Positions 1 through 6,391 of a stretch of DNA of 11,418 bases are shown here, in pieces (the stretch's first letter is position 1; every line of letters starts with the position of its first letter). This DNA is from JBBSQE01 sp038258095 (GTDB lineage: Bacteria; Actinomycetota; Thermoleophilia; Solirubrobacterales; 70-9). Position numbers and translations under genes: made by a program. The notes below the pieces were generated by a model that worked only from the letters and a program-made list of their open reading frames with translations, searched no databases and had not been told where the DNA came from. The DNA lies in contig JBBSQE010000097.1 of NCBI GenBank assembly GCA_038258095.1, positions 1-11,418 on the forward strand, in the 5' to 3' direction.

Positions 1-1
1 C

Positions 2-3000
2 GCGCCGATAACGACGATCCACGGCTTCTGCCGCCGCCTGCTCGCCTCACACCCGGTGTCCGCGGGGCTCGACCCGCGCTTCCGGGTGCTCGATGCCGCC
101 GAGGCGCGCCGGGTCGGATGGGCGGCCTTCGATCAGGCCCTCGAGGACTTCGCCGACGCCGCGGGCGATGAGGGTGAGCGGCTGCTCGCGCTGCTGACCG
201 TGCCGCGCGCCCGGCAGATCGTGCTCGGAGCACACGACGAGCTGGTGAGCCGCGGCGATCCGCCGGAGCTGCCTCCGGTGTACCCGCGCGATCTCGACGA
301 AGCCCTGGCCGCCATCGAATCCGCTGCCGACGCGATGGCCGAGGCCGGTAAAGGAACCACCAAGCAGAAGGACGGGGTCGGCCTGGCACGGGAGCTCGCA
401 GCAGCCCGGCGCGACCACACCCCGACCGTTCCGGAGCTCGAGGATGTCGAACTCCGGGGCTCGACAAAGGTGCCCGAGGTCAAGGCCTGCCAGGACGCGA
501 TCCGCGCCGCGGTCGCCGTGGCCACGGAGCCCGGCGAGGGCCTGGCCGCCTACGAGGCGCTCGACGCGCTGCTGCGGGCCTTCGCCGAGAGGTTCGCGGA
601 GGCGAAGACCGAGCGGTCCGGCCTCGACTTCGAGGATCTCCAACGAGGGGCCGTCGACCTGCTCGCCCGCGACACCGAGATCGGCATCGCCTACCGAGAG
701 CGATTCAGACACCTGCTCGTCGACGAGTTCCAGGACACCAACGCGCTGCAGCTGAGCCTGATCGAAGCGCTGCGGGGTCCGCAGACCAAGCTCTTCTGCG
801 TCGGCGACGAGTTCCAGTCGATCTACGGCTTCCGCCACGCGGACGTCGACATCTTCACCGGCGAGCGGGAGCGCTTCGATGAGCGCCGGGGGGCGGAGAC
901 GATGAAGCTGCGCGGCAACTTCCGCTCGCAGCCGCAGATCGTCGCCGCCGTCAACGCGATCGGGGACTCGCTGCTCGAGCGGTTCACCCCGCTGACCGTC
1001 GGGAGGGCGGCCGCTTCGCCGGTCCCGGCGGAGTTCCTGGTCACCCGGGGCGGCGACTGGAAGGACTGCGAGGAGAAGCTCGACCGCGCCGAAGGAGACC
1101 GAACTCCGCTCGAGTGCGTCGTCGAGGCGCGGGCCCTGGCGCAGCGGCTCCGCACCCTGGTGGACGAGGGCCGTCGCCCCGGCGAGATCGTGGTCCTGTT
1201 GCGGGCCTTTACGCAGGTGGAGGCTTTCGAGGGGGCGCTCGAGCGCGCCGGCCTGCCCGCCTACGTGGTCGGCGGCGGATACTGGTCGCGCCAGCAGGCC
1301 CAAGACATGGTCGCCCTGCTGGGAACGATCGCGAACCCCCTCGCCGATGAGCCGTTGCTCGGCGCGCTCGCCTCCCCCGCCGGCGGGGTCCTCCCCGACA
1401 CGCTCTGGGCACTGCGCAGGTCGATCGGCCGGGGCGGCAGCATCTGGATGGCTCTGCTCGCGGCGACCGGACGGTCCGAGGTCGAACTGGAGGACCCGGC
1501 GGTGCTCGCCGCTCTGCCCGAGGCCGAGCGCGGGCGCCTCGAGACCTTCACCGCCGCGATCTCGGCTCTGCGCTCCACCGGGACGCGGCTGCCGCTCGAG
1601 ACACTGATCGGCCGCGCCGTAGAGGAGACCGGCTATGACCTCGCGATCCTCCGCGCCGACCACGGCCGCGAGCGCTACGCGAACGTCCGCAAGATGATGC
1701 GCCTGGCGCGCGACTTCGAGGCGGTCGAGGGACGCGACCTGCGCGGCTTCCTCGACTACGCGGCCCTCAGCGCAGAGCAGGACGCCGAGGCGCCGGCCGC
1801 CGTGGAGTCCGAGGAGGGCTCGGGCGTCCGCATCATGACCATCCACGCCGCCAAGGGGCTCGAGTTCCCCGTGGTCGCCGTCGCCCAGCTCGGGCGCACC
1901 CTGATCCGCGGCAGCGACTCCGACCTTGCGATCGGGAGACCGGCGGAGGACCCGCTCCGGGCGGGGTTGCGACTACCCCGCCTCGGCGCCGACCCGCTGA
2001 AGCTCTTTCACTGGGAGCAACTCGTCGAGGAGGCCCGCGAGCGCGCCGAGGCGGAGGAGCTCAGGCTCGCCTACGTGGCGGTCACGCGGGCCCGCGACCA
2101 CCTGATCCTCAGCGGCGTTCTCGGCACCCAGAACCACCAGCCGCGAGCGATGCCGGTGCTGCGGCGGGTTCTCGCCGGGCTGGGGAATGAGGTGCCCGAG
2201 GACGGCCAGGCCATCCCGCTCGCCGCGGCCGAGCCGATCCCCGGCCTGACGGGTGACCTTCCACCCGCGCCGGAGCTCGCGGTCTCGGTCGTCTCCGCGG
2301 ACAGCGAGACGGCGGTGGGCCTGGCTGAGCGCCGACGGCCTCTGGCCCGGGACCGCGCCGAGCCCGATGCCCCTCCCCCGCTCGTCGATCGTCCGGCGCC
2401 GGCACTCCCGGCCCGCACGCTGTCTTACTCGACCCTCTCCGAGCACGCCCGGTGCGGCTACCGCTTCTACGTCGAACGGGTTCTCGGGCTGAGCGGGACG
2501 GACGGCGGCGAGGCCGATGGCTCAGGGCGCCCCCGCAACCGAGCGATGGCGCTCGGCAACGCGACCCACGAACTGCTGCGCCGCAGCGCCGAGACTCGCT
2601 GGGCTCCGGCGACGGGCATCGCCATCGGAGCGGCGCTGGCGCGCCAGGGGATCGTTGCGGCCGATACCGAGGCGGCCGAGCGAATCGACACCCAGCTGAC
2701 GGACTGGCTCGGCTCCGACCTACCGGCCGAGCTTCGCGGCGGCGGCGTTCGCCTCTCAGCCGAGCATCCGTTCCTGCTCGACATCGCGGGGACGACGATT
2801 CGCGGCAGCATCGACCTTCTCGCCGAGCGGCCCGGACGCCCGCCGCTCGTCCTCGACTACAAGACCGACCGCCTGGATGGGGACGACCCGGCGGCGAGAG
2901 CCGAGCGCTACGGGATCCAGCGCAACATCTACGCGCTCGCCGTCGCCGAGGCGCTGAAGGTGCCCGAGGTCGAGGTCGTCTACGTCTTCCTGGAGCGTCC

Positions 3001-3370
3001 CGGTGAGCCCGCCTCGGTCCGTCTCGGGCCGGAGGAGCTCGCCGCCGCGCGGGCCGCGCTGAGCGCGTCGGTCGAGGCCGTGACCGGTGGCATTTTCGAG
3101 GTCACGGCCGAGCCCGACTGGCCGCTCTGCCGCGACTGCCCGGCCCGCAGGCGGCTGTGCCCGTCACCGGCGCCACGCCCGGAGGCCGTTGCGGCCCGAG
3201 GAGCTGCCAGCGCCGACGTTGGAGGATTTCCGTCGTCGGGGCGACATCAATCCTCCAACGGTCAGCTCTCGGCACCCTCCGCCGGGGCCGATTCGAGCCT
3301 TGCCGCGAGCTCGTCGAGGCGCAATTCGCGCAGGCCTTCCCCCACCGCTTCCAGCTCTCCGGCGCAGTAG
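2..3370 (+). CDS. UvrD/AddA-type ATP-dependent helicase fused to a PD-(D/E)XK nuclease with Fe-S cysteines (5' partial)
   Basis: This is a superfamily 1A DNA helicase with a C-terminal nuclease, of the AddAB/AdnAB kind that resects double-strand breaks for recombination. The frame is open from the window edge and already encodes the TIHGFCRRLL helicase motif, so the true start and Walker A lie upstream; the in-frame GTG at 56 is not the start. Counting visible codons from base 2, I see DEFQDT (about residue 241), GDEFQSIYGFR (268), NFRS (306), TIHAAKGLEFP (614) and VAVTRARDHL (693). The nuclease shows GSIDLL with D938, DYKT with D952 and K954, and QRNIYAL (973). Cysteine 818, with the C1043-x2-C1046-x6-C1053 group, matches the 4Fe-4S staple of AddB/AdnA-type nucleases. 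The last 50 or so residues are low-complexity, Ser/Ala/Arg-rich and antisense to xseB, so the natural end may be nearer 3190-3215. An AddB/AdnB-like partner is expected upstream but is not visible. Confidence is high for the family and low for subunit identity. Confidence 0.93.
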   Translation, partial: APITTIHGFCRRLLASHPVSAGLDPRFRVLDAAEARRVGWAAFDQALEDFADAAGDEGERLLALLTVPRARQIVLGAHDELVSRGDPPELPPVYPRDLDEALAAIESAADAMAEAGKGTTKQKDGVGLARELAAARRDHTPTVPELEDVELRGSTKVPEVKACQDAIRAAVAVATEPGEGLAAYEALDALLRAFAERFAEAKTERSGLDFEDLQRGAVDLLARDTEIGIAYRERFRHLLVDEFQDTNALQLSLIEALRGPQTKLFCVGDEFQSIYGFRHADVDIFTGERERFDERRGAETMKLRGNFRSQPQIVAAVNAIGDSLLERFTPLTVGRAAASPVPAEFLVTRGGDWKDCEEKLDRAEGDRTPLECVVEARALAQRLRTLVDEGRRPGEIVVLLRAFTQVEAFEGALERAGLPAYVVGGGYWSRQQAQDMVALLGTIANPLADEPLLGALASPAGGVLPDTLWALRRSIGRGGSIWMALLAATGRSEVELEDPAVLAALPEAERGRLETFTAAISALRSTGTRLPLETLIGRAVEETGYDLAILRADHGRERYANVRKMMRLARDFEAVEGRDLRGFLDYAALSAEQDAEAPAAVESEEGSGVRIMTIHAAKGLEFPVVAVAQLGRTLIRGSDSDLAIGRPAEDPLRAGLRLPRLGADPLKLFHWEQLVEEARERAEAEELRLAYVAVTRARDHLILSGVLGTQNHQPRAMPVLRRVLAGLGNEVPEDGQAIPLAAAEPIPGLTGDLPPAPELAVSVVSADSETAVGLAERRRPLARDRAEPDAPPPLVDRPAPALPARTLSYSTLSEHARCGYRFYVERVLGLSGTDGGEADGSGRPRNRAMALGNATHELLRRSAETRWAPATGIAIGAALARQGIVAADTEAAERIDTQLTDWLGSDLPAELRGGGVRLSAEHPFLLDIAGTTIRGSIDLLAERPGRPPLVLDYKTDRLDGDDPAARAERYGIQRNIYALAVAEALKVPEVEVVYVFLERPGEPASVRLGPEELAAARAALSASVEAVTGGIFEVTAEPDWPLCRDCPARRRLCPSPAPRPEAVAARGAASADVGGFPSSGRHQSSNGQLSAPSAGADSSLAASSSRRNSRRPSPTASSSPAQ
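3217..3260. repeat. Perfect 12-bp inverted repeat at the helicase/xseB junction, possible bidirectional terminator
   Basis: The left arm at 3217-3228 (CGTTGGAGGATT) is an exact reverse complement of the right arm at 3249-3260 (AATCCTCCAACG), with a 20-nt loop that can itself form a short GTCG/CGAC stem. It lies one base beyond the xseB stop codon (3264-3262) and inside the low-complexity tail of the convergent helicase frame. Its position suits a terminator for xseB and perhaps the helicase, but neither side has a T-tract. It could instead be a protein-binding dyad. Confidence 0.6.
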
Positions 3371-3531
3371 GTGATCAGCTCGCGGCCCTCGCTGCACAGG
3401 TTCAGGGTCTCGCGCAGTCCGGCCTGGCCGGAGTCGAGACGGTCGATGATCGTCTCCAGGCGCTCGACGGCGACCTCGTAGCTCTCCGGTTGCTCTGCGA
3501 GAGGCTCGGCCGCCTCGGTGTCGTCACTCAT
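3262..3531 (-). CDS. xseB: Exodeoxyribonuclease VII small subunit
   Basis: XseB is the small helical subunit that binds several-fold in excess to XseA to form exonuclease VII, a metal-independent single-strand DNA exonuclease acting in the cytoplasm. The 89-residue product has the family pattern: YEVAVERLETIIDRLDSG near residues 18-35, then a heptad-like second helix containing LRETLNLCSEG. It ends in an acidic Ala/Glu tail. I start at the ATG at 3531 rather than the GTG six bases upstream, because an AGGAGGGG Shine-Dalgarno sits about 8 nt before the ATG and would crowd the GTG. The start overlaps the xseA stop (ATGAGTGA), so the two genes are translationally coupled. The 3' end is antisense to the tail of the helicase frame. 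Confidence 0.93.
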   Translation of the reverse strand: MSDDTEAAEPLAEQPESYEVAVERLETIIDRLDSGQAGLRETLNLCSEGRELITYCAGELEAVGEGLRELRLDELAARLESAPAEGAES

Positions 3532-4945
3532 TCCCACTCCCCTCCTCTTCTTCTTTGTCCTTCAGTCTCCCGGTGACGGCGGCGGACAGGCGCCCGTCAG
3601 CAAAGCGAAGAGTGACCTCACTCGCGGCTTCGGCCGCCCCGGCGCTGGTCAGGGGGTCGCCGCTCGCGGGCTCCTCGACCAATGCGTAGCCGCGCTCGAG
3701 GGTCCGGTCCGGGTCGTGGGCCCGCAGCAGCCTCGCCGAGCGCTCGAGAGCCTCCGAGCGGCGGCCAAGCGACGTGCCGGCGACGCGCTCCAGCCCCGCG
3801 GCGAAGCGAGCGTTGGCACCGGCTGCGCCCCCTACCTCCGCCAGGCCGCGCCGGCGAGCCCGTTCGAGCACCACCATCGCCAGACGCCGATGGAAACCGA
3901 CCCGCTCCGCGACCCGGCGCTCGGACGCGGCGCGCATCTCGCGAGCTATCTGGTTCAGCTTCGTGCGCTCGCGCCCGAGGGCGCGGTCGGGCCCGCGGGC
4001 GAGCGCGGCCAGGTGCCGGGCACGGCCGCCGATCGCGCCCTGGGCCGTCCGCTCCAGCACGCCTCCGCAGCGAGCGATGGACGCTCGTGCCTCGTGACAG
4101 TCGATCGGCACCGCCGCCTCGGCCGCATGGGTCGGAGTCGAGCAGGACTCGGCTGCGACATCGTCGATCAGGGTCCGGTCGCGCTCGTGGCCGACGGCGC
4201 TGATCACCGGGATCCGCAGCATCGCGACTGTGCGGCAGAGCGTCTCATCGCAGAACGCCCAGAGGTCCGCGAGGCTCCCGCCGCCGCGGCAGACGACGAT
4301 CGCCTCGACCTCGGGCCGGGCCGCGAGGTCCTGCATGGCCGCGGTGATCTTCGGCGCCGCATGGCGGTCCTGCACCGGCGCGAAGCCCCAGATCACCGTC
4401 CCACGCCAGCCGCGCCGCTCGAGGCCCGCCAGCAGGTCCTGCCGGGCGGCGCCCGACTCGGCCGTCACGACGCCGATCGTCATCGGAAGCCGGGACCGCG
4501 GGAGCTGAGGCTGGAGCTCGAACAGGCCCTCGAGGCGCAGGCGCTCGCGCAGCGCCGCGAGGCGGGCGAGCAGGTCCCCCGCTCCGGCGAGCCGGAGGTG
4601 GCTCGCTCGGAAGTGGAAGCTCGGCGACGCCTGGGGCCCTCCGGGATAGTAGTCCGGCCCGCCCCCGATCACGACCTCCGCACCGTCCTTCAGAGCTGCC
4701 TCAGACACCTCCAGGCGCTCCAACTCGTTCCGCCACATCGCGCACGGCACCGCCCCGTCGCCGTCGCGCAGCTCGAAGTAGGCCTGGACCCTCGTGAGCC
4801 TGAAGCCCGACACCTCGCCGATCAGCAGCACGCGCTTCCGCTTGCGCAGCTCGCGCTGCAGGACCCTTGCGTAATCACCGACACCGAACGGTCCCGGCAG
4901 CTCGGGGTCCACGACGGTCGCGGCTTGAGGGTGCTCCTCGGCCAT
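3524..4945 (-). CDS. xseA: Exodeoxyribonuclease VII large subunit
   Basis: XseA is the catalytic subunit of exonuclease VII, which trims single-stranded DNA in mismatch repair and damage processing. From the ATG at 4945 the protein is 473 residues. It has an N-terminal OB-fold (about 18-120; PFGVGDYARVLQ, then LIGEVSGF), the catalytic core (about 155-280), a long helical region, and the C-terminal LERGYALV segment followed by an acidic KDKEEEEGSGNE tail. D170, R220 in RGGGS, and H253 and D256 in VGHERD match positions that I recall as essential in the E. coli enzyme. RGGGSLADLW has Ala where many homologues have Glu, and DYYPGG and STPTHAAE are typical of the Thermoleophilia-like branch as I know it. 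The frame is open far upstream, to 5197, but family similarity begins just after this ATG. There is no clear Shine-Dalgarno, and ATG 4993 is an alternative start. Confidence 0.93.
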   Translation of the reverse strand: MAEEHPQAATVVDPELPGPFGVGDYARVLQRELRKRKRVLLIGEVSGFRLTRVQAYFELRDGDGAVPCAMWRNELERLEVSEAALKDGAEVVIGGGPDYYPGGPQASPSFHFRASHLRLAGAGDLLARLAALRERLRLEGLFELQPQLPRSRLPMTIGVVTAESGAARQDLLAGLERRGWRGTVIWGFAPVQDRHAAPKITAAMQDLAARPEVEAIVVCRGGGSLADLWAFCDETLCRTVAMLRIPVISAVGHERDRTLIDDVAAESCSTPTHAAEAAVPIDCHEARASIARCGGVLERTAQGAIGGRARHLAALARGPDRALGRERTKLNQIAREMRAASERRVAERVGFHRRLAMVVLERARRRGLAEVGGAAGANARFAAGLERVAGTSLGRRSEALERSARLLRAHDPDRTLERGYALVEEPASGDPLTSAGAAEAASEVTLRFADGRLSAAVTGRLKDKEEEEGSGNE

Positions 4946-4985
4946 GCACGGGACGATGACAGGCGAGATGGTCGATGATCCGGCG

Positions 4986-5570
4986 ATGGCGCGCATAGCG
5001 GTCTTCGGATACGGGTCGCTTGTCGACCCGGCGTCGGCGGCACTCACCCTCGGCAGGGAGGTGCCTCCGAGCCACCTCACCACGCTGCCGGGGTGGAAGC
5101 GACGCTGGTCGATCTGGCGAGACAACAGGACGTTCGAGAAGACGTTCGCGATCGATCCCGGCGGCGAGATCCCGGCCGCGATCCTCGGCCTGAACATCGA
5201 GCGGGACGAAGATGGGAGCGAGACACCCGCGCCCCGGGGAGCCTTGGTGGAGGTGACGGAGGCCGAGCTCTCGAGGCTCGACCTCCGGGAGCTGCGCTAC
5301 GAGCGGATCGACGTGACCGCCGAAGCCGAGTCCCCCGACTTCGATCTCGTCGTCGCCTACGTGGCCAAGCCGGGCCACCTCGCAACCGAGCCGCCGGCCG
5401 GAGCCGTGGTGCTCGCCCCGTATCTGCGAACCGTCGAGGCGGCATTCGCCGCGGTCGGCCCCGTCGAGCTCGACGCGTACCGTGAATCGACGGGCAGCCC
5501 ACCGGTCCCAGCGGTCGAGGCGGTCCTCGTTCACGACGACATCCCGCCGGGCAATCCCCGGGGCTGGTAG
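4986..5570 (+). CDS. Gamma-glutamylcyclotransferase-like (AIG2/GGCT fold) protein
   Basis: This is a predicted cytoplasmic GGCT-fold protein. Characterised members release 5-oxoproline from gamma-glutamyl peptides or amines, but the substrate of this bacterial branch is unknown to me. From ATG 4986 it is 194 residues. FGYGSLVDP at 7-15 is the substrate-binding YGSL loop, LPGWKRRWSIW (34-44) follows, and LDLRELRYERIDV (98-110) carries E102, the likely catalytic acid. The C-terminal 70 residues (LAPYLRTVEAAF onward) are helical and end in PPGNPRGW. Candidate starts are ATGs at 4944, 4956, 4968 and 4986. I chose 4986 because it places the start directly before the first beta strand (ARIAVFGYGS), but none has a convincing Shine-Dalgarno. 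Using 4944 would overlap the xseA start codon. The gene stops 13 bp before the next one and probably shares its transcript. Confidence 0.82.
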   Translation: MARIAVFGYGSLVDPASAALTLGREVPPSHLTTLPGWKRRWSIWRDNRTFEKTFAIDPGGEIPAAILGLNIERDEDGSETPAPRGALVEVTEAELSRLDLRELRYERIDVTAEAESPDFDLVVAYVAKPGHLATEPPAGAVVLAPYLRTVEAAFAAVGPVELDAYRESTGSPPVPAVEAVLVHDDIPPGNPRGW

Positions 5571-5583
5571 ACGTAGGGCCGTG

Positions 5584-5958
5584 ATGAGCCGTCTCTCCCC
5601 TCGCGCCAAGGTGATCCTCGCGGCCCTTGCGGCCGTCGTGATCGTCGCCGTTCCCCACCTACTGACGGTGAAGCACGGGGACAGCGAGACCGTCATCCCC
5701 GGTGACGTGCACCCCTGCTCTCCGCTTCCCGACGCTCAGACATTCCGCATCTTCGTGCGCAATGTGCCCTGCAGCGAGGGCACCGACCTGGCCCAGGAGA
5801 TCCTCGACAGCGCCACCTGCGCATTCGGGGCCTGCACCGCCGGCGAGCGGGGCTTTCACTGCCACCGATCAGCACGCGCCGAGGGTCGCCTGTTCTGGCT
5901 CTGCCGCACAGGCGGCGGCGAGAAGGTGAGGTTCATCATCGCCACAAAGCCGAGCTGA
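5584..5958 (+). CDS. Small exported or membrane-anchored six-cysteine protein, function unknown
   Basis: This 124-residue protein has no assigned function. Residues 9-27 (VILAALAAVVIVAVPHLL) form one hydrophobic helix after a short basic N-terminus, so the protein is probably exported or anchored with its C-terminal domain outside. That domain holds six cysteines (C45, C63, C79, C84, C93, C107), an even number compatible with three disulfides. It follows a pattern I associate with small exported actinobacterial domains: IFVRNVPC, then a GFHC segment, then LFWLC with a final VRFIIA strand. I start at ATG 5584, just 13 bp after the preceding stop, with a weak GTAGGG five bases upstream. The longer frame back to 5482 overlaps the GGCT gene. 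It probably forms a two-gene operon with the GGCT-like gene and ends at a GC hairpin. Confidence 0.78.
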   Translation: MSRLSPRAKVILAALAAVVIVAVPHLLTVKHGDSETVIPGDVHPCSPLPDAQTFRIFVRNVPCSEGTDLAQEILDSATCAFGACTAGERGFHCHRSARAEGRLFWLCRTGGGEKVRFIIATKPS

Positions 5959-5979
5959 CCCGCCCTGGCCGGGCGGGTC
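5957..5979. terminator. GC-rich hairpin between convergent genes, likely bidirectional terminator
   Basis: A perfect 9-bp stem, GACCCGCCC (5957-5965) with GGGCGGGTC (5971-5979), closes a 5-nt loop TGGCC. It begins within the stop codon of the small cysteine-rich protein gene and ends one base before the stop codon of the convergent HxlR gene. There is no U-tract on either side, as is common for actinobacterial hairpins, so efficiency cannot be judged from sequence. Confidence 0.72.
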
Positions 5980-6348
5980 TCAGGCGGCCTGGTGCCAGCG
6001 CTGCGCCCATTTCCGCAGCTCGGCGATGACCGGCTTCAACTGAACGCCCTTCTCGGTCAGCTCGTAGCTGACCCGGACCGGGGCCTGTCCCTCGACCGAC
6101 CGGCCGACGAGACCGGCATCCTCGAGCTCGCGCAGGCGCTGTGAGAGCAGACGGTCAGAGAGGCCCGGCACCGCCTTGGCGAGCTGCCCGAAGCGCAGGG
6201 AGCCGCCCTCGAGCGCCGAGAGAATCGCGCCGGACCAGCGCTTGCCGATCAACTCGATGGCCGCATGAAAATGCGGGCAGACTCCCTCGGGACGGGGCCG
6301 CTCGGAGACGTTCCGAGCTGGAGATGAAGACGCCGGTCTTCCACTCAC
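5980..6348 (-). CDS. HxlR/MarR-like winged-helix transcriptional regulator
   Basis: This is a 122-residue HxlR-family regulator, a dimeric winged-helix DNA-binding protein. Family members typically sense reactive electrophiles, oxidants or aldehydes, often through an N-terminal cysteine. The family signature is clear: CPHFHAAIELIGKRWSGAIL (24-43), LRFGQL (51-56), the recognition helix LSDRLLSQRLRELEDAGLV (63-81), then PVRVSYELTEKG (90-101) and a final WAQRW helix. C24 is the family's conserved Cys-Pro position. A roughly 20-residue polar extension precedes it. The start must be GTG 6348, because no other start codon lies in frame before the CP motif. There is no Shine-Dalgarno, and the presumed promoter and a dyad lie directly upstream, suggesting a leaderless, autoregulated transcript. 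It lies 43 bp downstream of the MarP-like gene on the same strand. No obvious divergent target gene is present. Confidence 0.92.
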   Translation of the reverse strand: MSGRPASSSPARNVSERPRPEGVCPHFHAAIELIGKRWSGAILSALEGGSLRFGQLAKAVPGLSDRLLSQRLRELEDAGLVGRSVEGQAPVRVSYELTEKGVQLKPVIAELRKWAQRWHQAA

Positions 6349-6356
6349 CGAAAAAA

Positions 6357-6373
6357 AGCTTACAGAACGTAAG
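6357..6373 (-). promoter_or_regulatory. Probable hxlR-type promoter with overlapping CTTAC-N5-GTAAG operator
   Basis: CTTAC at 6359-6363 and GTAAG at 6369-6373 form a dyad with a 5-bp spacer. On the - strand, TAAGCT (6362-6357) fits a TAnnnT -10 box and ends 8 nt before the GTG start, so transcription would begin at or next to the start codon. A run of seven T (seven A on the + strand, 6351-6357) follows, which is unusual in this GC-rich DNA. HxlR-family operators I know of have similar TTAC/GTAA half-sites, so autoregulation is likely. That is inference. Confidence 0.6.
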
Positions 6374-6391
6374 TGCCGGGCCCGTCTGCGT

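Noticed and set aside
56..58. GTG as start of the helicase gene
   Set aside because: The frame upstream to base 2 already encodes the conserved TIHGFC motif, so the gene simply enters from the left.
47..1846. 599-residue open frame antisense to the helicase
   Set aside because: The + strand carries a full series of UvrD motifs. The antisense frame has no recognisable domain and is the usual by-product of GC-rich codon bias.
3518..4978. 486-residue + strand frame antisense to xseA
   Set aside because: xseA on the opposite strand has unmistakable catalytic motifs. This frame is rich in Arg/Pro/Ala/His without domain structure.
4875..5696. 273-residue - strand frame over the GGCT-like gene
   Set aside because: It overlaps both xseA and the GGCT-like gene, shows no family motif, and the + strand YGSL-containing protein explains the region.
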